Origin: Paraburkholderia ferrariae NBRC 106233
GTDB lineage: Bacteria > Pseudomonadota > Gammaproteobacteria > Burkholderiales > Burkholderiaceae
Direction: 5' to 3'
Length of the DNA stretch: 64,000 nucleotides
NCBI RefSeq assembly: GCF_000685035.1
Contig: NZ_BAYB01000002.1
Coordinates: forward strand, 248,001-312,000
Below, in pieces: positions 44,234 to 53,813 of the stretch (within the stretch, counting starts at the first letter, position 1; every line of letters begins with the position of its first letter). Under the pieces are notes generated by a model, which did no database searches, was not told the origin of the DNA, and saw nothing but the letters and a program-made list of their open reading frames with translations. Made by a program: the position numbers and the translations under genes.

Positions 44234-45955
44234 ATGAAGCGAAGCCTGGTTGTTGGCATTTCCACTACCGTTATCGCGGGATGCGCGATCAATTCTCAAA
44301 CCGGGCAGCCCGAGTTTTCGGCTGCGGCCAAGGCGGAGTTCACCAGCGTCTTCGACAGCCCCGATCCTTGCTCCAACAACGACCGTAACATTGCCACGGT
44401 CCTCGGCGCGGGTGCGGGTGCGATTCTGGGTCACTACATCGGCAAGAACGTAGCGGGGACGGTCCTCGGCGCGGGGGCCGGCGGGCTCGTCGGCGCACTG
44501 GTCGGCCACGTCATGGATCAGCGGCGCTGCAACCTGTATCGCATTGCGCAGCAGTATCAGATGAAACTTGTGAGCGTGCCCATCACGGCGGCCAGTGTCG
44601 ACGTGCCCGTGCCGCCCGGCGGCAAGACCGACGACACCGTCGGTCTCGACGTTCAGATGGGCAACCCCGACGATGAGTTCGTGCCGGGTACCGCCATCCT
44701 GACGCCGAAGGCTCAGGAGTACCTCGGCAAGATCGCCGAGCAGTACAACCCGAAGACGCTGCAGGCGCAGTTGGGCCCGCAGGCGCCTGCCGGGCAGGGC
44801 GGCAGCGTCGAGCAGCGACAGTTGCTGGTTGTCGGTCACACCGACGAGCGCGATGGCGTTGCGGGTGCCGATCTTGCCCGCCTGTCCGAGGCGCGTGCGC
44901 GGGCCGTGGCGGAGGTCTTCCGGCAGCATGGCGTGCCCGCGGCCAATATTTCCTATCAGGGGGCCGGCGACGCGTTGCCGATCGCCTCCAACGTCACGCA
45001 GGAGGGGCGCAGCGACAACAACCGCGTCGAACTGGTGGACGTGCCCAACGTGCCGGCGCTGAAGGCGTATGCGAGCAATCGCTCGCCGAATCCCGCCAAC
45101 TTCGCTGTCGCGCAGACGGTCCCGGCGAATCAGACGGCGCTGGGTGGATTGGGTGCGCCGGGTGCATCGGGTGCGTATGCAACCGACACGGGTATCGGGA
45201 CCGCGGCGCCCGATGCCGCTGCGGCCGCGAAGCCGAAGGCGGCGACTATGCCGGTTTCGAGCGCCGGCACGCAGAAGACCGCGCACGCGGCATCGGGCAA
45301 CGATCAAACCGCACCGGCGGGCAGCCACGCAAGCCTGCCCGCAAAGGTCGCGGCGGCAAAGCCGCCGGCCGGCCCCGCGCAGGCCAGGGCTGCATTCGGC
45401 TTCGCCGGCGAGCCTATCGGCGCGAGCGGCTATCAGGTCAATCTCGGCGCACCGGCGGAGAAGTCTTCGATGTTCAGCTTCATCACGGCGGCCCATGCCG
45501 ATACGCCCGTGATCATCGGCTCGTGCCTGCAGGACCATCCGCACGTCAGCAATCCGATTCGCTCGCTCGCCAACAATCAGCCGCTCAAGGTGGGGGACTC
45601 GATGCCGGGCCTCTATGGCCAGCCGTGGTTCGGCAATCAGGGCGACGCGGGCATTGCACTGCTGCACGTCTACGTGCCGAGTGACGGCGCCGCGCCGATC
45701 CCGCCCGTGACGGCCGAGATCTACCGGAAGGAAGGCAACGGCTATGCCGGCAAGCCGCTGGCGCGGTTCAAGGACGCGCCGGTGAATGTCTACCGCGGCA
45801 GCAGTGCGACGCTCTACCGGGTCTTCCTGAACAACGGCGCGCAGTGCGTGGATCTGCGTGTGCCCACGCGTTCGGCGAGCGCGAACGGCCTGATTGTTTA
45901 TCCGTGGAACGACGAGGAATACAAGGCGCTCGTCAATTTTTCATCGAAGGGATAA
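44234..45955 (+). CDS. OmpA-domain lipoprotein with glycine zipper
   Basis: This 573-residue envelope lipoprotein has lipobox VIAGC (Cys17), a glycine-zipper segment (about 56-92: VLGAGAGAILGHYIGKNVAG and onward) and an OmpA-type peptidoglycan-binding domain (about 150-270: FVPGTAILTPKA ... GHTDERDG at 201-208 ... DNNRVELVDV). A long Ala/Pro-rich linker follows, then a C-terminal domain of about 140 residues with no known match (VIIGSCLQDHPHVSNP ... YPWNDEEYKALVNF). It would anchor to the outer membrane and murein. It is first in a seven-gene run, with 6 bp to the next gene. Confidence 0.9.
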   Translation: MKRSLVVGISTTVIAGCAINSQTGQPEFSAAAKAEFTSVFDSPDPCSNNDRNIATVLGAGAGAILGHYIGKNVAGTVLGAGAGGLVGALVGHVMDQRRCNLYRIAQQYQMKLVSVPITAASVDVPVPPGGKTDDTVGLDVQMGNPDDEFVPGTAILTPKAQEYLGKIAEQYNPKTLQAQLGPQAPAGQGGSVEQRQLLVVGHTDERDGVAGADLARLSEARARAVAEVFRQHGVPAANISYQGAGDALPIASNVTQEGRSDNNRVELVDVPNVPALKAYASNRSPNPANFAVAQTVPANQTALGGLGAPGASGAYATDTGIGTAAPDAAAAAKPKAATMPVSSAGTQKTAHAASGNDQTAPAGSHASLPAKVAAAKPPAGPAQARAAFGFAGEPIGASGYQVNLGAPAEKSSMFSFITAAHADTPVIIGSCLQDHPHVSNPIRSLANNQPLKVGDSMPGLYGQPWFGNQGDAGIALLHVYVPSDGAAPIPPVTAEIYRKEGNGYAGKPLARFKDAPVNVYRGSSATLYRVFLNNGAQCVDLRVPTRSASANGLIVYPWNDEEYKALVNFSSKG

Positions 45956-45961
45956 GTCACC

Positions 45962-47680
45962 GTGCAACATTCCATTATTTCCATCCTTTCTTCGTGGCCG
46001 GTGCTCGTGGGTATTGCCATGGCGACGATCGTCACGGCGTTCGCATACTGGCTGCAGGCGGACACGTTCCGCTTCACCGCGTTCGCGTACAAGCGGCCGT
46101 GGGCGTTTCCCAACGATCATCGCGGCGAGTTTCAGCGTCTCTCGAAGGAGAGCAACGACGCGCCGGTCGATACCGGCGGTTTCGTGCCTGCCGAGCGTGC
46201 GCTCTGCAAGACGTTCAAGTCGGCCATTTCGGGTTCGCCCAACGCGGAGGTCACGGAGCGGCAGTTCGAGCGTGCGCAGAGCTACCTGAAAATCACGCAG
46301 CAGACTACTATCCGGCCGCCGTCGACGATCGCTCATATCGGCCTGTTCGTGCTGATCCTCGCGGAATCGGTGGGGACCGGCTACGTGCTGGCGCCGTTCA
46401 TGTCGACCGAGATTACGCCGGCGCAGGCGAACGTGGCCGCCGGCATTCTCGCTCTCGCCGTCGCGATCGTCCTTGCGATGTTGACGCATCATACGGGCGC
46501 GGAAATGGCGAAGTTCTCGCACTACCGGAAGCATTCGGGCACCGAAGGGCACGAGGAACGCATTGGCCTGGGCGATGACCAGGGCAAGGATGCCTACTAC
46601 ATCGACACGGGTTCGCAAACCGTGCGCCAGAATCCGCTCGCGCGCCGCTACGCCAACCGCATCGACGATCCGGGCGTCAAGGGTCCGGTGCTGTTCGGCG
46701 CTGCGCTCGCCATGATTCTCGGGCTCATGGTTCTGATTTTCCTCATCCGTATGGGCGGAGTCGAAAGCGAGACCACGAAGCAGATCGTTTCGATGGAGAC
46801 CAATGGCGTTTCGGATTCGGGCGGCTCAAGCCCGTTTGAGAGCGCCGGTGCGCCTGCGTTGCCGCCGAGCGTGGCAGCGGCCCAGCAGGAAAGCCGCAAG
46901 ACCGTGGCGGAAAGCCTGGGCGGCAACTACCGGATGCAGGGCCTCTCGGCGTCGTTCATGCTGGCGCTGATCTACCTCGTGACGCAGTTCACGGCGTTCC
47001 TCATTGCGTTCAAGTCGAGCTTTAGCGGCCAGGGCGCGGCGGCCTATGCGTTCACGCGGGATCAGCCGTCCTTCGAAACGTTCCGCCGGAAGTTCCTCTC
47101 GCCGAAGATCCACAAGGCCGAAAGCCTGCTCTCGCAACTGCGCACGGCGCGTGCGAAGCGTCGTCATCGCACGGGCACCGGCACATTCGAGCAGTTCCTC
47201 ACGGAAGGGGACAAGCGCGAAGAGGGCCTGCGTGAAGATCTCATCCAGAAAGCCGCGACCGAGATCGCGAGCGGCCGGACGGAGGACGATATCAAGCTGC
47301 GCCTGGAGCTCGAGTTGAAGAATGGCGGCTTTACCTCGCAGGAGCAGGGCGAACTGCTGGCGGAAGTCCGCAGGAACCGCGGCATGATCGGGGGCATTTA
47401 CTCACCGGTAGCGGAGACGCCAGTGCGGCCGCGGCCGGCGCCCGAGTGGGAGACTCCCGGATCGAGTGGAGAACTCGTGCGCGAGCGTGCAAAAGCGGGT
47501 CCCGGCGCGATGGCTCAGCAGTTCCTCGCACTGAAGGATGACGTCGCTCGCAGTGCATTCCTCGAAGCCCGGTCCGAAGACCTTTCGGACAACGAATTCG
47601 AAACGCTTCGCGACGAAATCAAGCGCCGCAAGAAGCTCGCGAAATCCGCGGAAAAATACAGCGACCTGCTCGGCGACTAA
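45962..47680 (+). CDS. Polytopic inner-membrane protein, unknown function
   Basis: This 572-residue protein has about five hydrophobic segments (near 10-30, 123-145, 157-174, 241-263, 328-350) and a long charged C-terminal cytoplasmic-type tail (about 355-572) rich in Glu/Lys/Arg with helical, coiled-coil-like character (REEGLREDLIQKAATEIASG). No known family is recognised. GTG start at 45962, 6 bp after the OmpA gene. Its placement next to an OmpA lipoprotein and a vWA-like protein suggests a transenvelope complex, by inference only. Confidence 0.8.
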   Translation: MQHSIISILSSWPVLVGIAMATIVTAFAYWLQADTFRFTAFAYKRPWAFPNDHRGEFQRLSKESNDAPVDTGGFVPAERALCKTFKSAISGSPNAEVTERQFERAQSYLKITQQTTIRPPSTIAHIGLFVLILAESVGTGYVLAPFMSTEITPAQANVAAGILALAVAIVLAMLTHHTGAEMAKFSHYRKHSGTEGHEERIGLGDDQGKDAYYIDTGSQTVRQNPLARRYANRIDDPGVKGPVLFGAALAMILGLMVLIFLIRMGGVESETTKQIVSMETNGVSDSGGSSPFESAGAPALPPSVAAAQQESRKTVAESLGGNYRMQGLSASFMLALIYLVTQFTAFLIAFKSSFSGQGAAAYAFTRDQPSFETFRRKFLSPKIHKAESLLSQLRTARAKRRHRTGTGTFEQFLTEGDKREEGLREDLIQKAATEIASGRTEDDIKLRLELELKNGGFTSQEQGELLAEVRRNRGMIGGIYSPVAETPVRPRPAPEWETPGSSGELVRERAKAGPGAMAQQFLALKDDVARSAFLEARSEDLSDNEFETLRDEIKRRKKLAKSAEKYSDLLGD

Positions 47681-47696
47681 CTCACTCGTTGAACCC

Positions 47697-48560
47697 ATGA
47701 AGATGCTCAAGAACCTCGCCAGGCTGCTGGCGCTCGCCTCGCTGCAGATCGCTTCCGTCGCGCATGCGGGCCTCGTGAACGACGTGCCGAGCTGCTACGG
47801 TGCGTTTCACCTGAAGGCGGCGCCGCAGCCGCCCGACCACCTCGTCTACGTGCTGATCGACCAGACGGTGCTGCTCGACCCGAATCTCCAGCAATCCGTG
47901 CTCGACAATCTCGACCGCATGATCCAGCCGGGTTCGAAATTCGTCATCGCGGAGTTCTCGGCGTTCAGCCAGGGCCATTACCTCGACGTGCTCCATACGG
48001 GCGTGGTCGAGCAGCCGCTGCCCGACGATGCCTACGGCGCGATCCCGATCCAGAAGGCGCCGCAGATCAAGGCGTGCTTTGGCCAGCAACTCGCGTTCGC
48101 GCGCAAGATGGCGGCCACCACCGCGAAACAGGTCATGCAGGCTTCGACTTCGTCGCTCAACGAATCGGAAATCATGGGCGCAGTGAGCGAAGTGGGGCTG
48201 GCGCTGCGTGCCGACCAGGCCACGAACAAAGTGCTCTTCCTCGTCAGCGACGGCCTCGAAAACTCGCGCACTACGTCGTTCTACGCGCACAACACCGTGC
48301 GCGATATCAACCCGGCCGCGGAACTCGCCAAGGCGAAGTCGAGCCAGATGTACGCCGATCTCGCCGGGGCCAAGGTCTATGTGCTGGGCGGTGCGATGAT
48401 GCCGCCGGCCACGATGGGCACGCGCGCGCAACGCGACGGGTATCGCGACAGCAAGACCGTTCACGACCTGAAGACGTTCTGGCAGGGCTACTTCGACGCC
48501 TCCCATGCGCAACTTGCCGAGTTCGGCGCGCCCGCGCTCGTGACGCCGGTCTCCTACTGA
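47697..48560 (+). CDS. Secreted vWA-like protein
   Basis: This 287-residue exported protein has a Sec signal (about 1-24, cleavage at VAHA-G). The core resembles a von Willebrand factor A fold: strand LVYVLIDQTVLLD near 50-62, helix, KFVIAEFSAF, and the strand-turn KVLFLVSDGLENS near 178-190. The canonical DxSxS metal motif is replaced by DQT, so metal binding may be altered. ATG 47697 is preferred over ATG 47703. It lies 16 bp after the membrane protein gene. Confidence 0.75.
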   Translation: MKMLKNLARLLALASLQIASVAHAGLVNDVPSCYGAFHLKAAPQPPDHLVYVLIDQTVLLDPNLQQSVLDNLDRMIQPGSKFVIAEFSAFSQGHYLDVLHTGVVEQPLPDDAYGAIPIQKAPQIKACFGQQLAFARKMAATTAKQVMQASTSSLNESEIMGAVSEVGLALRADQATNKVLFLVSDGLENSRTTSFYAHNTVRDINPAAELAKAKSSQMYADLAGAKVYVLGGAMMPPATMGTRAQRDGYRDSKTVHDLKTFWQGYFDASHAQLAEFGAPALVTPVSY

Positions 48561-48677
48561 TCGCAAGGCGGCCCGGCTGCATCGCCCGGAGATTCGGGCG
48601 AACAAATCGAGGCCATCGGCGAATAGAGGGAGGACAGCTCCGGCTGTTCCTTCCTTTCACTACTCTGGGGAGTCCAG

Positions 48678-49505
48678 ATGCTGTTTCGTTTTCTTGCTGC
48701 CGCGACGTGCGCGGCGCTGGTGCTTGTCGTGTCCCCCGGTGCGCGCGCCGAGATTCCGCCCGACGTGCAGGCCCGCTACGAAGCCGTGGCGAACCGTTTC
48801 GCCAATCCCGCGGGCATGAAGGCACAGCCCGATCAGGACTACGATACGTCTGCGTATCCCGGCGTCTATGAACTGCGGCTGACCGGCCGCAGCGGTGCAC
48901 CTGCGCCGCTCGTCGGCATGCCGGAAATGCTGTTCGACAGCGACGCGAAGTGGATCCTGATCTTCAAGGCCCCCAACCAGACCAGCTCGCGCAATTTCGT
49001 GGATCACTGGCTGGTGGGCGACACTACGAACTGGAAAGGCTGGCAGCCGGTCTCGCTGCAGGACCCGATCAGCCAGCAGATGCTGCGCACCATTCCGATC
49101 GACAAACTGATGCATCAGGGCACCGGCGCGCCAGTTTTCATTTACTACGCTGCGCCGGATTGTCCGTACTGCAAGAAAGATCAGGCCGCGATGGAGCAGA
49201 GCCCGTTCAGCTTCGCGATCATGCCGGTGACGCTCAATCCCGCTTCGATGCCGTATGTCGCCCATCTCGCCTGCGAAGACGATCCGCTTGCGGCCTGGAA
49301 CCGCCTCATGCGCACAGGGCAGGGCAGCACGCAGCCGTGCCCGCGCTTCGACGTGAAGACCTGGTGGGACATCCGCCAGCTGTTCTTCCCGAACGCGCTC
49401 ACGCCTTCGTTCCTGTTCGCAGACGGCACGGTGATCCAGGGCGATGTCAACGCGGCGATGCGCAAGGCCGCGGATATGCAGGCGCGCGGCATGGTGTTCC
49501 ATTGA
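48678..49505 (+). CDS. Periplasmic thioredoxin-fold protein with CPYC motif
   Basis: This 275-residue exported protein has a Sec signal (about 1-24, ending ARA-E) and a thioredoxin fold with active site CPYC (162-165) and the cis-Pro loop LTPSFLFADGT (about 241-251). This is the DsbC/DsbG style of disulfide isomerase, though the N-terminal half does not match the DsbC dimerisation domain closely. It could shuffle disulfides in the Cys-bracketed domain proteins encoded at 50902 and 57149. A 117-bp gap precedes it, so it may have its own promoter. Confidence 0.85.
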   Translation: MLFRFLAAATCAALVLVVSPGARAEIPPDVQARYEAVANRFANPAGMKAQPDQDYDTSAYPGVYELRLTGRSGAPAPLVGMPEMLFDSDAKWILIFKAPNQTSSRNFVDHWLVGDTTNWKGWQPVSLQDPISQQMLRTIPIDKLMHQGTGAPVFIYYAAPDCPYCKKDQAAMEQSPFSFAIMPVTLNPASMPYVAHLACEDDPLAAWNRLMRTGQGSTQPCPRFDVKTWWDIRQLFFPNALTPSFLFADGTVIQGDVNAAMRKAADMQARGMVFH

Positions 49506-50905
49506 AAGCGGCCGCGCGCAGTCTGTTCGTTTGCGCGCTGTCGCTCGCCGGCGCTGTGCTGATGCCGGCCCCGGCGCACGCGTCGGGCATCGCACCGCGG
49601 GTGGCGCTCGTGGTTGGCAATACCGACTATCGCGGCACCGACCGGCTCGTCTCGCCGTCTCCGGATGCGGAGCTGATCGCCCAGAGCCTGCGCCGCATCG
49701 GCTTCACGGTAGACCTCGAAGAGAACCGCACGCGCGCCCAGATGCTGGGCGATCTGGACACGTTTAGCCGCGCGGCCGCCCACGCATCCATCGCACTCCT
49801 CTATTATGCCGGGCACGGCTTCGAGATGGGCGGCGAGAACTATCTGATTCCCGTGGACATGCCGGTTCCCATCGGCCAGGTCTCCGAGGGCGACCTCATG
49901 CGCTTCGCGGTGCCGCTGCGCTACGTGCAAAGCACGGCGAGCCGCGGCGAACCGCGTGCGCTCGTCATGTTGCTGGATGCGTGCCGCAGTGCCGCCGTGC
50001 GCGGCGGCACGACGCCTTCGATGGCGCCGGTGGTGGCCGCGCACGGCACGCTGATCGCGTTTGCGACGCAGCCGGGCGGCGCCGCGCTCGACAGCTTTTC
50101 CGTGGGTTCGATCCGGCATCAGCACAGCCCTTTCGCGTGGTATTTGAGCCAGGCCATCGCGGGTGGCGGCGACGTCGTGGCCGCGCTCGGCAAGACCCAG
50201 GTCGACGTGGCGGCGGCGACCGGCGATGCGCAGCGCCCGTGGTTCAACAATGGGCTGGTGGGCAACCTGAAGCTGTCCGACAGCATGGCGCCCGGCCCCG
50301 ATGCCAATGTTCGCCAGCCTGCTCTGGCGGCCGGCGGTTCGCGTGGTGCGGGGCCGGCTTCCATCACGCCTGAAACGTCATCGGCGGAAACCGTGCCGCC
50401 CGACGACAGTGTGCAGACTGCCGACGAGCAGGCCCTCGCGCGCCAATGGGCCGCGCAAACGTTGCGCATGCACGCGCTTTTCCTGCAGATGACCGTCAAT
50501 CCGCAGATCGCGGATCAGGTTCGCCAGGCGGCACGGACAGGCGATCTGTTCTCGATGACGACGCTCGCGCTCTCGCTATTCGTCGTGCCGGACGGCATGC
50601 CGCAGGAAGAAGCCCGGGCGCGCGTCGCCGAGGGGACGATGTATCTGAACGCGGCCTCCGACCGCGATTATCCGATGGCCCAGGCTTTGCGCGCCGGCTG
50701 GATCTTTGCGCACGCAAGATTGCCTTCCGACATCGATCTCGCCACGCACTACTTCCGCGCGGCCGTCGATCACGGCTATGCGGAAAGCCTGCCGAATCTG
50801 ATCGGGATACTCACCGTGACGGGCGACGGCAATCTGCCGATGTACCTCGCGAAGTATCGACGCATCTACGGCCACGACTTCGACTATTCGACGATCAAAC
50901 GATGA
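49502..50905 (+). CDS. Secreted caspase-like protease (peptidase C14 family), copy 1
   Basis: This 467-residue exported protein has a Sec signal (about 1-27, PAHA-S) and a caspase-like p20 domain: RVALVVGNTDY (33-43), catalytic His105 in YYAGHGFEMGGENYLIPVD and catalytic Cys161 in VMLLDACRS. After a Pro/Ser-rich linker (about 290-330) the C-terminus is helical, with Sel1/TPR-like repeats (DYPMAQALRAGWIFAHARLP, THYFRAAVDHGYAESL). The start is a rare TTG at 49502 overlapping the previous stop; no in-frame ATG would keep the signal peptide. It overlaps the next gene by 4 bp. Substrate unknown. Confidence 0.87.
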   Translation: MKAAARSLFVCALSLAGAVLMPAPAHASGIAPRVALVVGNTDYRGTDRLVSPSPDAELIAQSLRRIGFTVDLEENRTRAQMLGDLDTFSRAAAHASIALLYYAGHGFEMGGENYLIPVDMPVPIGQVSEGDLMRFAVPLRYVQSTASRGEPRALVMLLDACRSAAVRGGTTPSMAPVVAAHGTLIAFATQPGGAALDSFSVGSIRHQHSPFAWYLSQAIAGGGDVVAALGKTQVDVAAATGDAQRPWFNNGLVGNLKLSDSMAPGPDANVRQPALAAGGSRGAGPASITPETSSAETVPPDDSVQTADEQALARQWAAQTLRMHALFLQMTVNPQIADQVRQAARTGDLFSMTTLALSLFVVPDGMPQEEARARVAEGTMYLNAASDRDYPMAQALRAGWIFAHARLPSDIDLATHYFRAAVDHGYAESLPNLIGILTVTGDGNLPMYLAKYRRIYGHDFDYSTIKR

Positions 50906-51330
50906 ACCCACCTACTTCAGGCATGGCGGGGCGAGCGCCGCTCGCGAGGCTGTTCGGGCGCACGGCGGCGTTCCTGAGCGACAGAAGTGCGTTCGTGCTG
51001 ATGCTGTTGCTGCTCGAAGCGGGCCTCGTGCTCGGTTTCGTGCAGGCGGCGCATGATCTGCACGCGGCCGGCGCCGGGGCGCCCGCGCTCACGCGCGGGG
51101 CTGCGGCGGCGAGTTGCGCCGACGCGGCAGTCGTGTTCCAGCGCAACGCGACGGAGCAGGACATCAGCCTGTTGCTCACGCAATATGGCGCGTCGATCGT
51201 CTATGGTCCGGACGAAAACGGCGCCTACCTGGTGCGGGTGGGAGCGGCGGACTTCAAGGCGGTCGCTTTGCAGGGGCTGCACGACGCGCCTGCGGTGGCC
51301 GACATGCACATCGAGCGCATCTGCCGATGA
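50902..51330 (+). CDS. Single-pass membrane protein with Cys-bracketed YGASI domain
   Basis: This 142-residue protein has one membrane segment (about 29-48) and a C-terminal domain, probably periplasmic, bracketed by Cys72 and Cys141. The domain (AAVVFQRNATEQDISLLLTQ then YGASIVYGPDENGAYLVRVG) resembles subtilase-propeptide-like (I9/fervidolysin prodomain) folds, by sequence pattern only. The same domain, with the same two cysteines, forms the C-terminus of the anti-sigma factor at 57149. It is coupled by 4-bp overlaps to the caspase gene before and the SulP gene after. An inhibitor or sensor of the caspase is a reasonable guess. Confidence 0.8.
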   Translation: MNPPTSGMAGRAPLARLFGRTAAFLSDRSAFVLMLLLLEAGLVLGFVQAAHDLHAAGAGAPALTRGAAAASCADAAVVFQRNATEQDISLLLTQYGASIVYGPDENGAYLVRVGAADFKAVALQGLHDAPAVADMHIERICR

Positions 51331-52979
51331 GCCTCCCGATGTCATCGTGCCGCACGGCCGCGCGCCAGCCCTTCGATGCGCTGCGTACCGATCTCGTTCC
51401 CGCGTTCCTGCTGAGCGCTTCGTCGGCGGCCGAATACATCGGGCTCGGGGTGCAGGCGCTGGCGTCGGCACATGGCGCCCAGGCGGCCGCGATCGGAGCG
51501 CTCGTCGGCCTCATGACCACCGTGCTCGGTCTCGTGGTCGTGGCCTTCGGCGGAGGCACGCAGCCGCTCGTGTCCGGGCCGCGCATCGCCGCCACCGTGC
51601 TGATGTCGCAACTCGTCGCGCGCCTCGTTGCCCTGCCGGCGATCGGCGGCATGGGACTGTTCGGCGTGCTGTCCTGCGCGTCCATCACGGTGCTCTGCGC
51701 GGGGCTCACGCAACTCGTGCTCGCCGGTGTGCGCGGCGGCTCCATCGTGCGTATGGTGCCGGCCTCGGTGCTCTCGGGGCTGCTGTTCGGCTCAGCGATT
51801 CTGGCGGTGGCGAGCCAGGCGCAGGTGGTCACGCGCTGCACGCTGGACTGGCCGCCGACGCTCATCGTCGTGGGCGTGGGCGTCGGGATGCACTTCGCCT
51901 GGCTGGCCTGCGCACGCCGCTTCGCGCTGCCGCGCGGACTCTCGCTCTTTGCCGCGCTGCTGGGTGCGACCGCGGCCTTCTATGTCGTCGATGCGCGTGC
52001 ACCCGCCGTCGCGGCATGCAGGACGTTCGGCACGGTCGGTCTCGATCTTTCGATGCTGAGCCGCATCGGCGCGTTGCAGTGGCCAAGGGTGTTTGCTCAC
52101 CTCGATGCGGCGCTGCTCGCGACGCTCGCCGGATTCGGCGTCGTGGTGGGCCTCATCGCCTCGCTCGACACGCTCATTGCGGCTGGCAGCGTCGAGTCGG
52201 ACAGCAACCGGCGCGCGTTGCCGAACCGCGATCTGGGCGTGCACGGCGTGGCCAACGTGCTGGCGGGCCTGGCGGGGCTGCTGCCGGTGGTCGGGTCGCT
52301 CACGCGTTCGAAACTGGCCTGGAACGCCGGCGCCCGCACCCGCTGGGTCTCCGTATTCCACGCCACGATGCTGTTGCTGCTGGTCGTTGCCGGCACGCGC
52401 CTGTTAGGACTCCTGCCCAAGCTCGCTGCGGCGGCGGTGATGATTGCAATGGCGCTGGACATGATCGACGAATGGTCGCGCCAGCTCGCGCGCCTGAGTT
52501 TTGCGGACGGCGTGCCCCGCCGCATCGTCGCGAGCGCCGCCTGGCTTTTTCTTGCCGTGGTGCTGGCTACCGTGGCAACGGGGCAGCCCGGCGAAGGCTT
52601 CGGGGTGGGGTGCGTGCTGGCGCTCTTCGGCTTGTGGCGCAAGCCGCGTGCGCTCGATGTGACGATCGTGCCGGTGGGCCAGCACCTCTGCGTGCGTGTG
52701 CGCGGCGCGTTGAACTGCTTTTCCGTCGACCGCAAGCTGGTGGGGCCGCTGCTCGCGCGCCCGGCCTCCGATGGCGGCAGTTCCGACGTCGAGCTCGACC
52801 TGCGCGAGGCATCGCATATTGACGCATCGGCATGCCGTTCGCTGCGGCAACTGGGCGCCCAGCTCGACTCGCGCGGCATTGGGCTGCGCTTCAAGGTGAG
52901 CGCTGCGCAGGGGGAGACCCGCGCAGCCTTGCTGGCGTTTTCGGTCGCACGGGGCGATGAGATCGTCAGTGTGGTTTGA
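51327..52979 (+). CDS. SulP-family anion transporter with STAS domain
   Basis: This 550-residue integral membrane protein of the SulP/SLC26 family has ten or more hydrophobic segments, including the conserved early AEYIGLGVQALASAHG and VSGPRIAATVLMSQL segments, and a C-terminal STAS domain (about 445-545: HLCVRVRGALNCFSVDRKL ... DLREASHIDASACRSL). Substrates of the family include sulfate, bicarbonate and dicarboxylates. It is the last gene of the envelope operon and overlaps the previous stop (ATGA). A link between transport and the caspase is not obvious. Confidence 0.88.
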   Translation: MSLPMSSCRTAARQPFDALRTDLVPAFLLSASSAAEYIGLGVQALASAHGAQAAAIGALVGLMTTVLGLVVVAFGGGTQPLVSGPRIAATVLMSQLVARLVALPAIGGMGLFGVLSCASITVLCAGLTQLVLAGVRGGSIVRMVPASVLSGLLFGSAILAVASQAQVVTRCTLDWPPTLIVVGVGVGMHFAWLACARRFALPRGLSLFAALLGATAAFYVVDARAPAVAACRTFGTVGLDLSMLSRIGALQWPRVFAHLDAALLATLAGFGVVVGLIASLDTLIAAGSVESDSNRRALPNRDLGVHGVANVLAGLAGLLPVVGSLTRSKLAWNAGARTRWVSVFHATMLLLLVVAGTRLLGLLPKLAAAAVMIAMALDMIDEWSRQLARLSFADGVPRRIVASAAWLFLAVVLATVATGQPGEGFGVGCVLALFGLWRKPRALDVTIVPVGQHLCVRVRGALNCFSVDRKLVGPLLARPASDGGSSDVELDLREASHIDASACRSLRQLGAQLDSRGIGLRFKVSAAQGETRAALLAFSVARGDEIVSVV

Positions 52980-52984
52980 CGCGC

Positions 52985-53002
52985 GAGCGCGGCAACGCGC
53001 TC
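52985..53002. terminator. Small hairpin between convergent genes
   Basis: GAGCGCG-GCAA-CGCGCTC, a 7-bp stem with a stable tetraloop, lies in the 21-bp gap between the SulP gene and the convergent lipoprotein gene. It has no T-run and touches the stop codon of the second gene. Weak bidirectional terminator at best. Confidence 0.35.
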
Positions 53003-53747
53003 AGGATTCCACCAGCACGTGGCCCGCGCTGTCGAGCAACTGCTCGTGGACGATCTCCAGCTTGACGCGGTTGCTTGCCGGGTCGGCGTCCTGGGCGTAC
53101 GCGTAAAGGCGGATCGTGAGCGGACGGAAGTGGCTGCGCATCGCCTCGATCGAGCGCGCCGTGCCTTCGTCGCCGACCTTCAGGAACGTGTAGTCGGGAC
53201 CGTTCGTGTACTCGATCGTGTAGTTCGAGTTGTCGAAGAAGTACTGGTACGAGCCGGGCTGCGCGACGTTCGTGAGCTGGAAGCCCTTCTTGTTGAAGTC
53301 GTAGGCGTCGAGCGTCGCGTTCGATGTCGTCAGCACGACGTAGCGGCTGCCTTTTGCCGCCGCAATCGCACTGTCGATGCGCGGCTTGAGGGCGGTGAGC
53401 AGGTCCTGCTTCTTGAAGCTGTCCGAGGTTGTCTGGTAGTCGCGCGAATACGATTGCGCGATCTTGTCGTAGTCCACGGGCAGATTGGACAGGCCGTAGA
53501 AGAGGAACATGACGTCGTTGCCGCTGTCCACGCTGCGGTAGCTGCCCAGCGCGTAAGCAGGGTCGCCCTTGGGCAGGGCCTTGTCGGCGAGCTGCTTCTG
53601 CGCAGCGGGCGAGGCGAGGTCGGCGAGGTTGGCCGCGGGCGGTGCCGCGTTCGCGGCAGGGGGCGTGGGCGTGTCGTTCGACTTGCTGCAGGCGCTGAGG
53701 CCGGCAATGGCGGCGAAGATCGCGGCGGCGGCGAGCGATTTTTTCAT
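53001..53747 (-). CDS. Hypothetical lipoprotein, 248 aa
   Basis: This 248-residue lipoprotein has lipobox LSAC (Cys20) after a clean signal (MKKSLAAAAIFAAIAGL), an Ala/Pro linker to about residue 45 and a mixed alpha/beta domain (YALGSYRSVDSGNDVMFLFY, DYQTTSDSFKKQDLLTALKP, SRYVVLTTSNATLDAYDFNK). I cannot name the family with confidence. It forms a minus-strand group with the zinc-ribbon membrane protein and a second lipoprotein, between the two caspase loci. Confidence 0.8.
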   Translation of the reverse strand: MKKSLAAAAIFAAIAGLSACSKSNDTPTPPAANAAPPAANLADLASPAAQKQLADKALPKGDPAYALGSYRSVDSGNDVMFLFYGLSNLPVDYDKIAQSYSRDYQTTSDSFKKQDLLTALKPRIDSAIAAAKGSRYVVLTTSNATLDAYDFNKKGFQLTNVAQPGSYQYFFDNSNYTIEYTNGPDYTFLKVGDEGTARSIEAMRSHFRPLTIRLYAYAQDADPASNRVKLEIVHEQLLDSAGHVLVES

Positions 53748-53813
53748 GATGTGCCTTTCAGGTTTTATGTGGCGGATGGGATGCAGCGGGTTCGAGGCGG
53801 CGCGATGCGGGAT

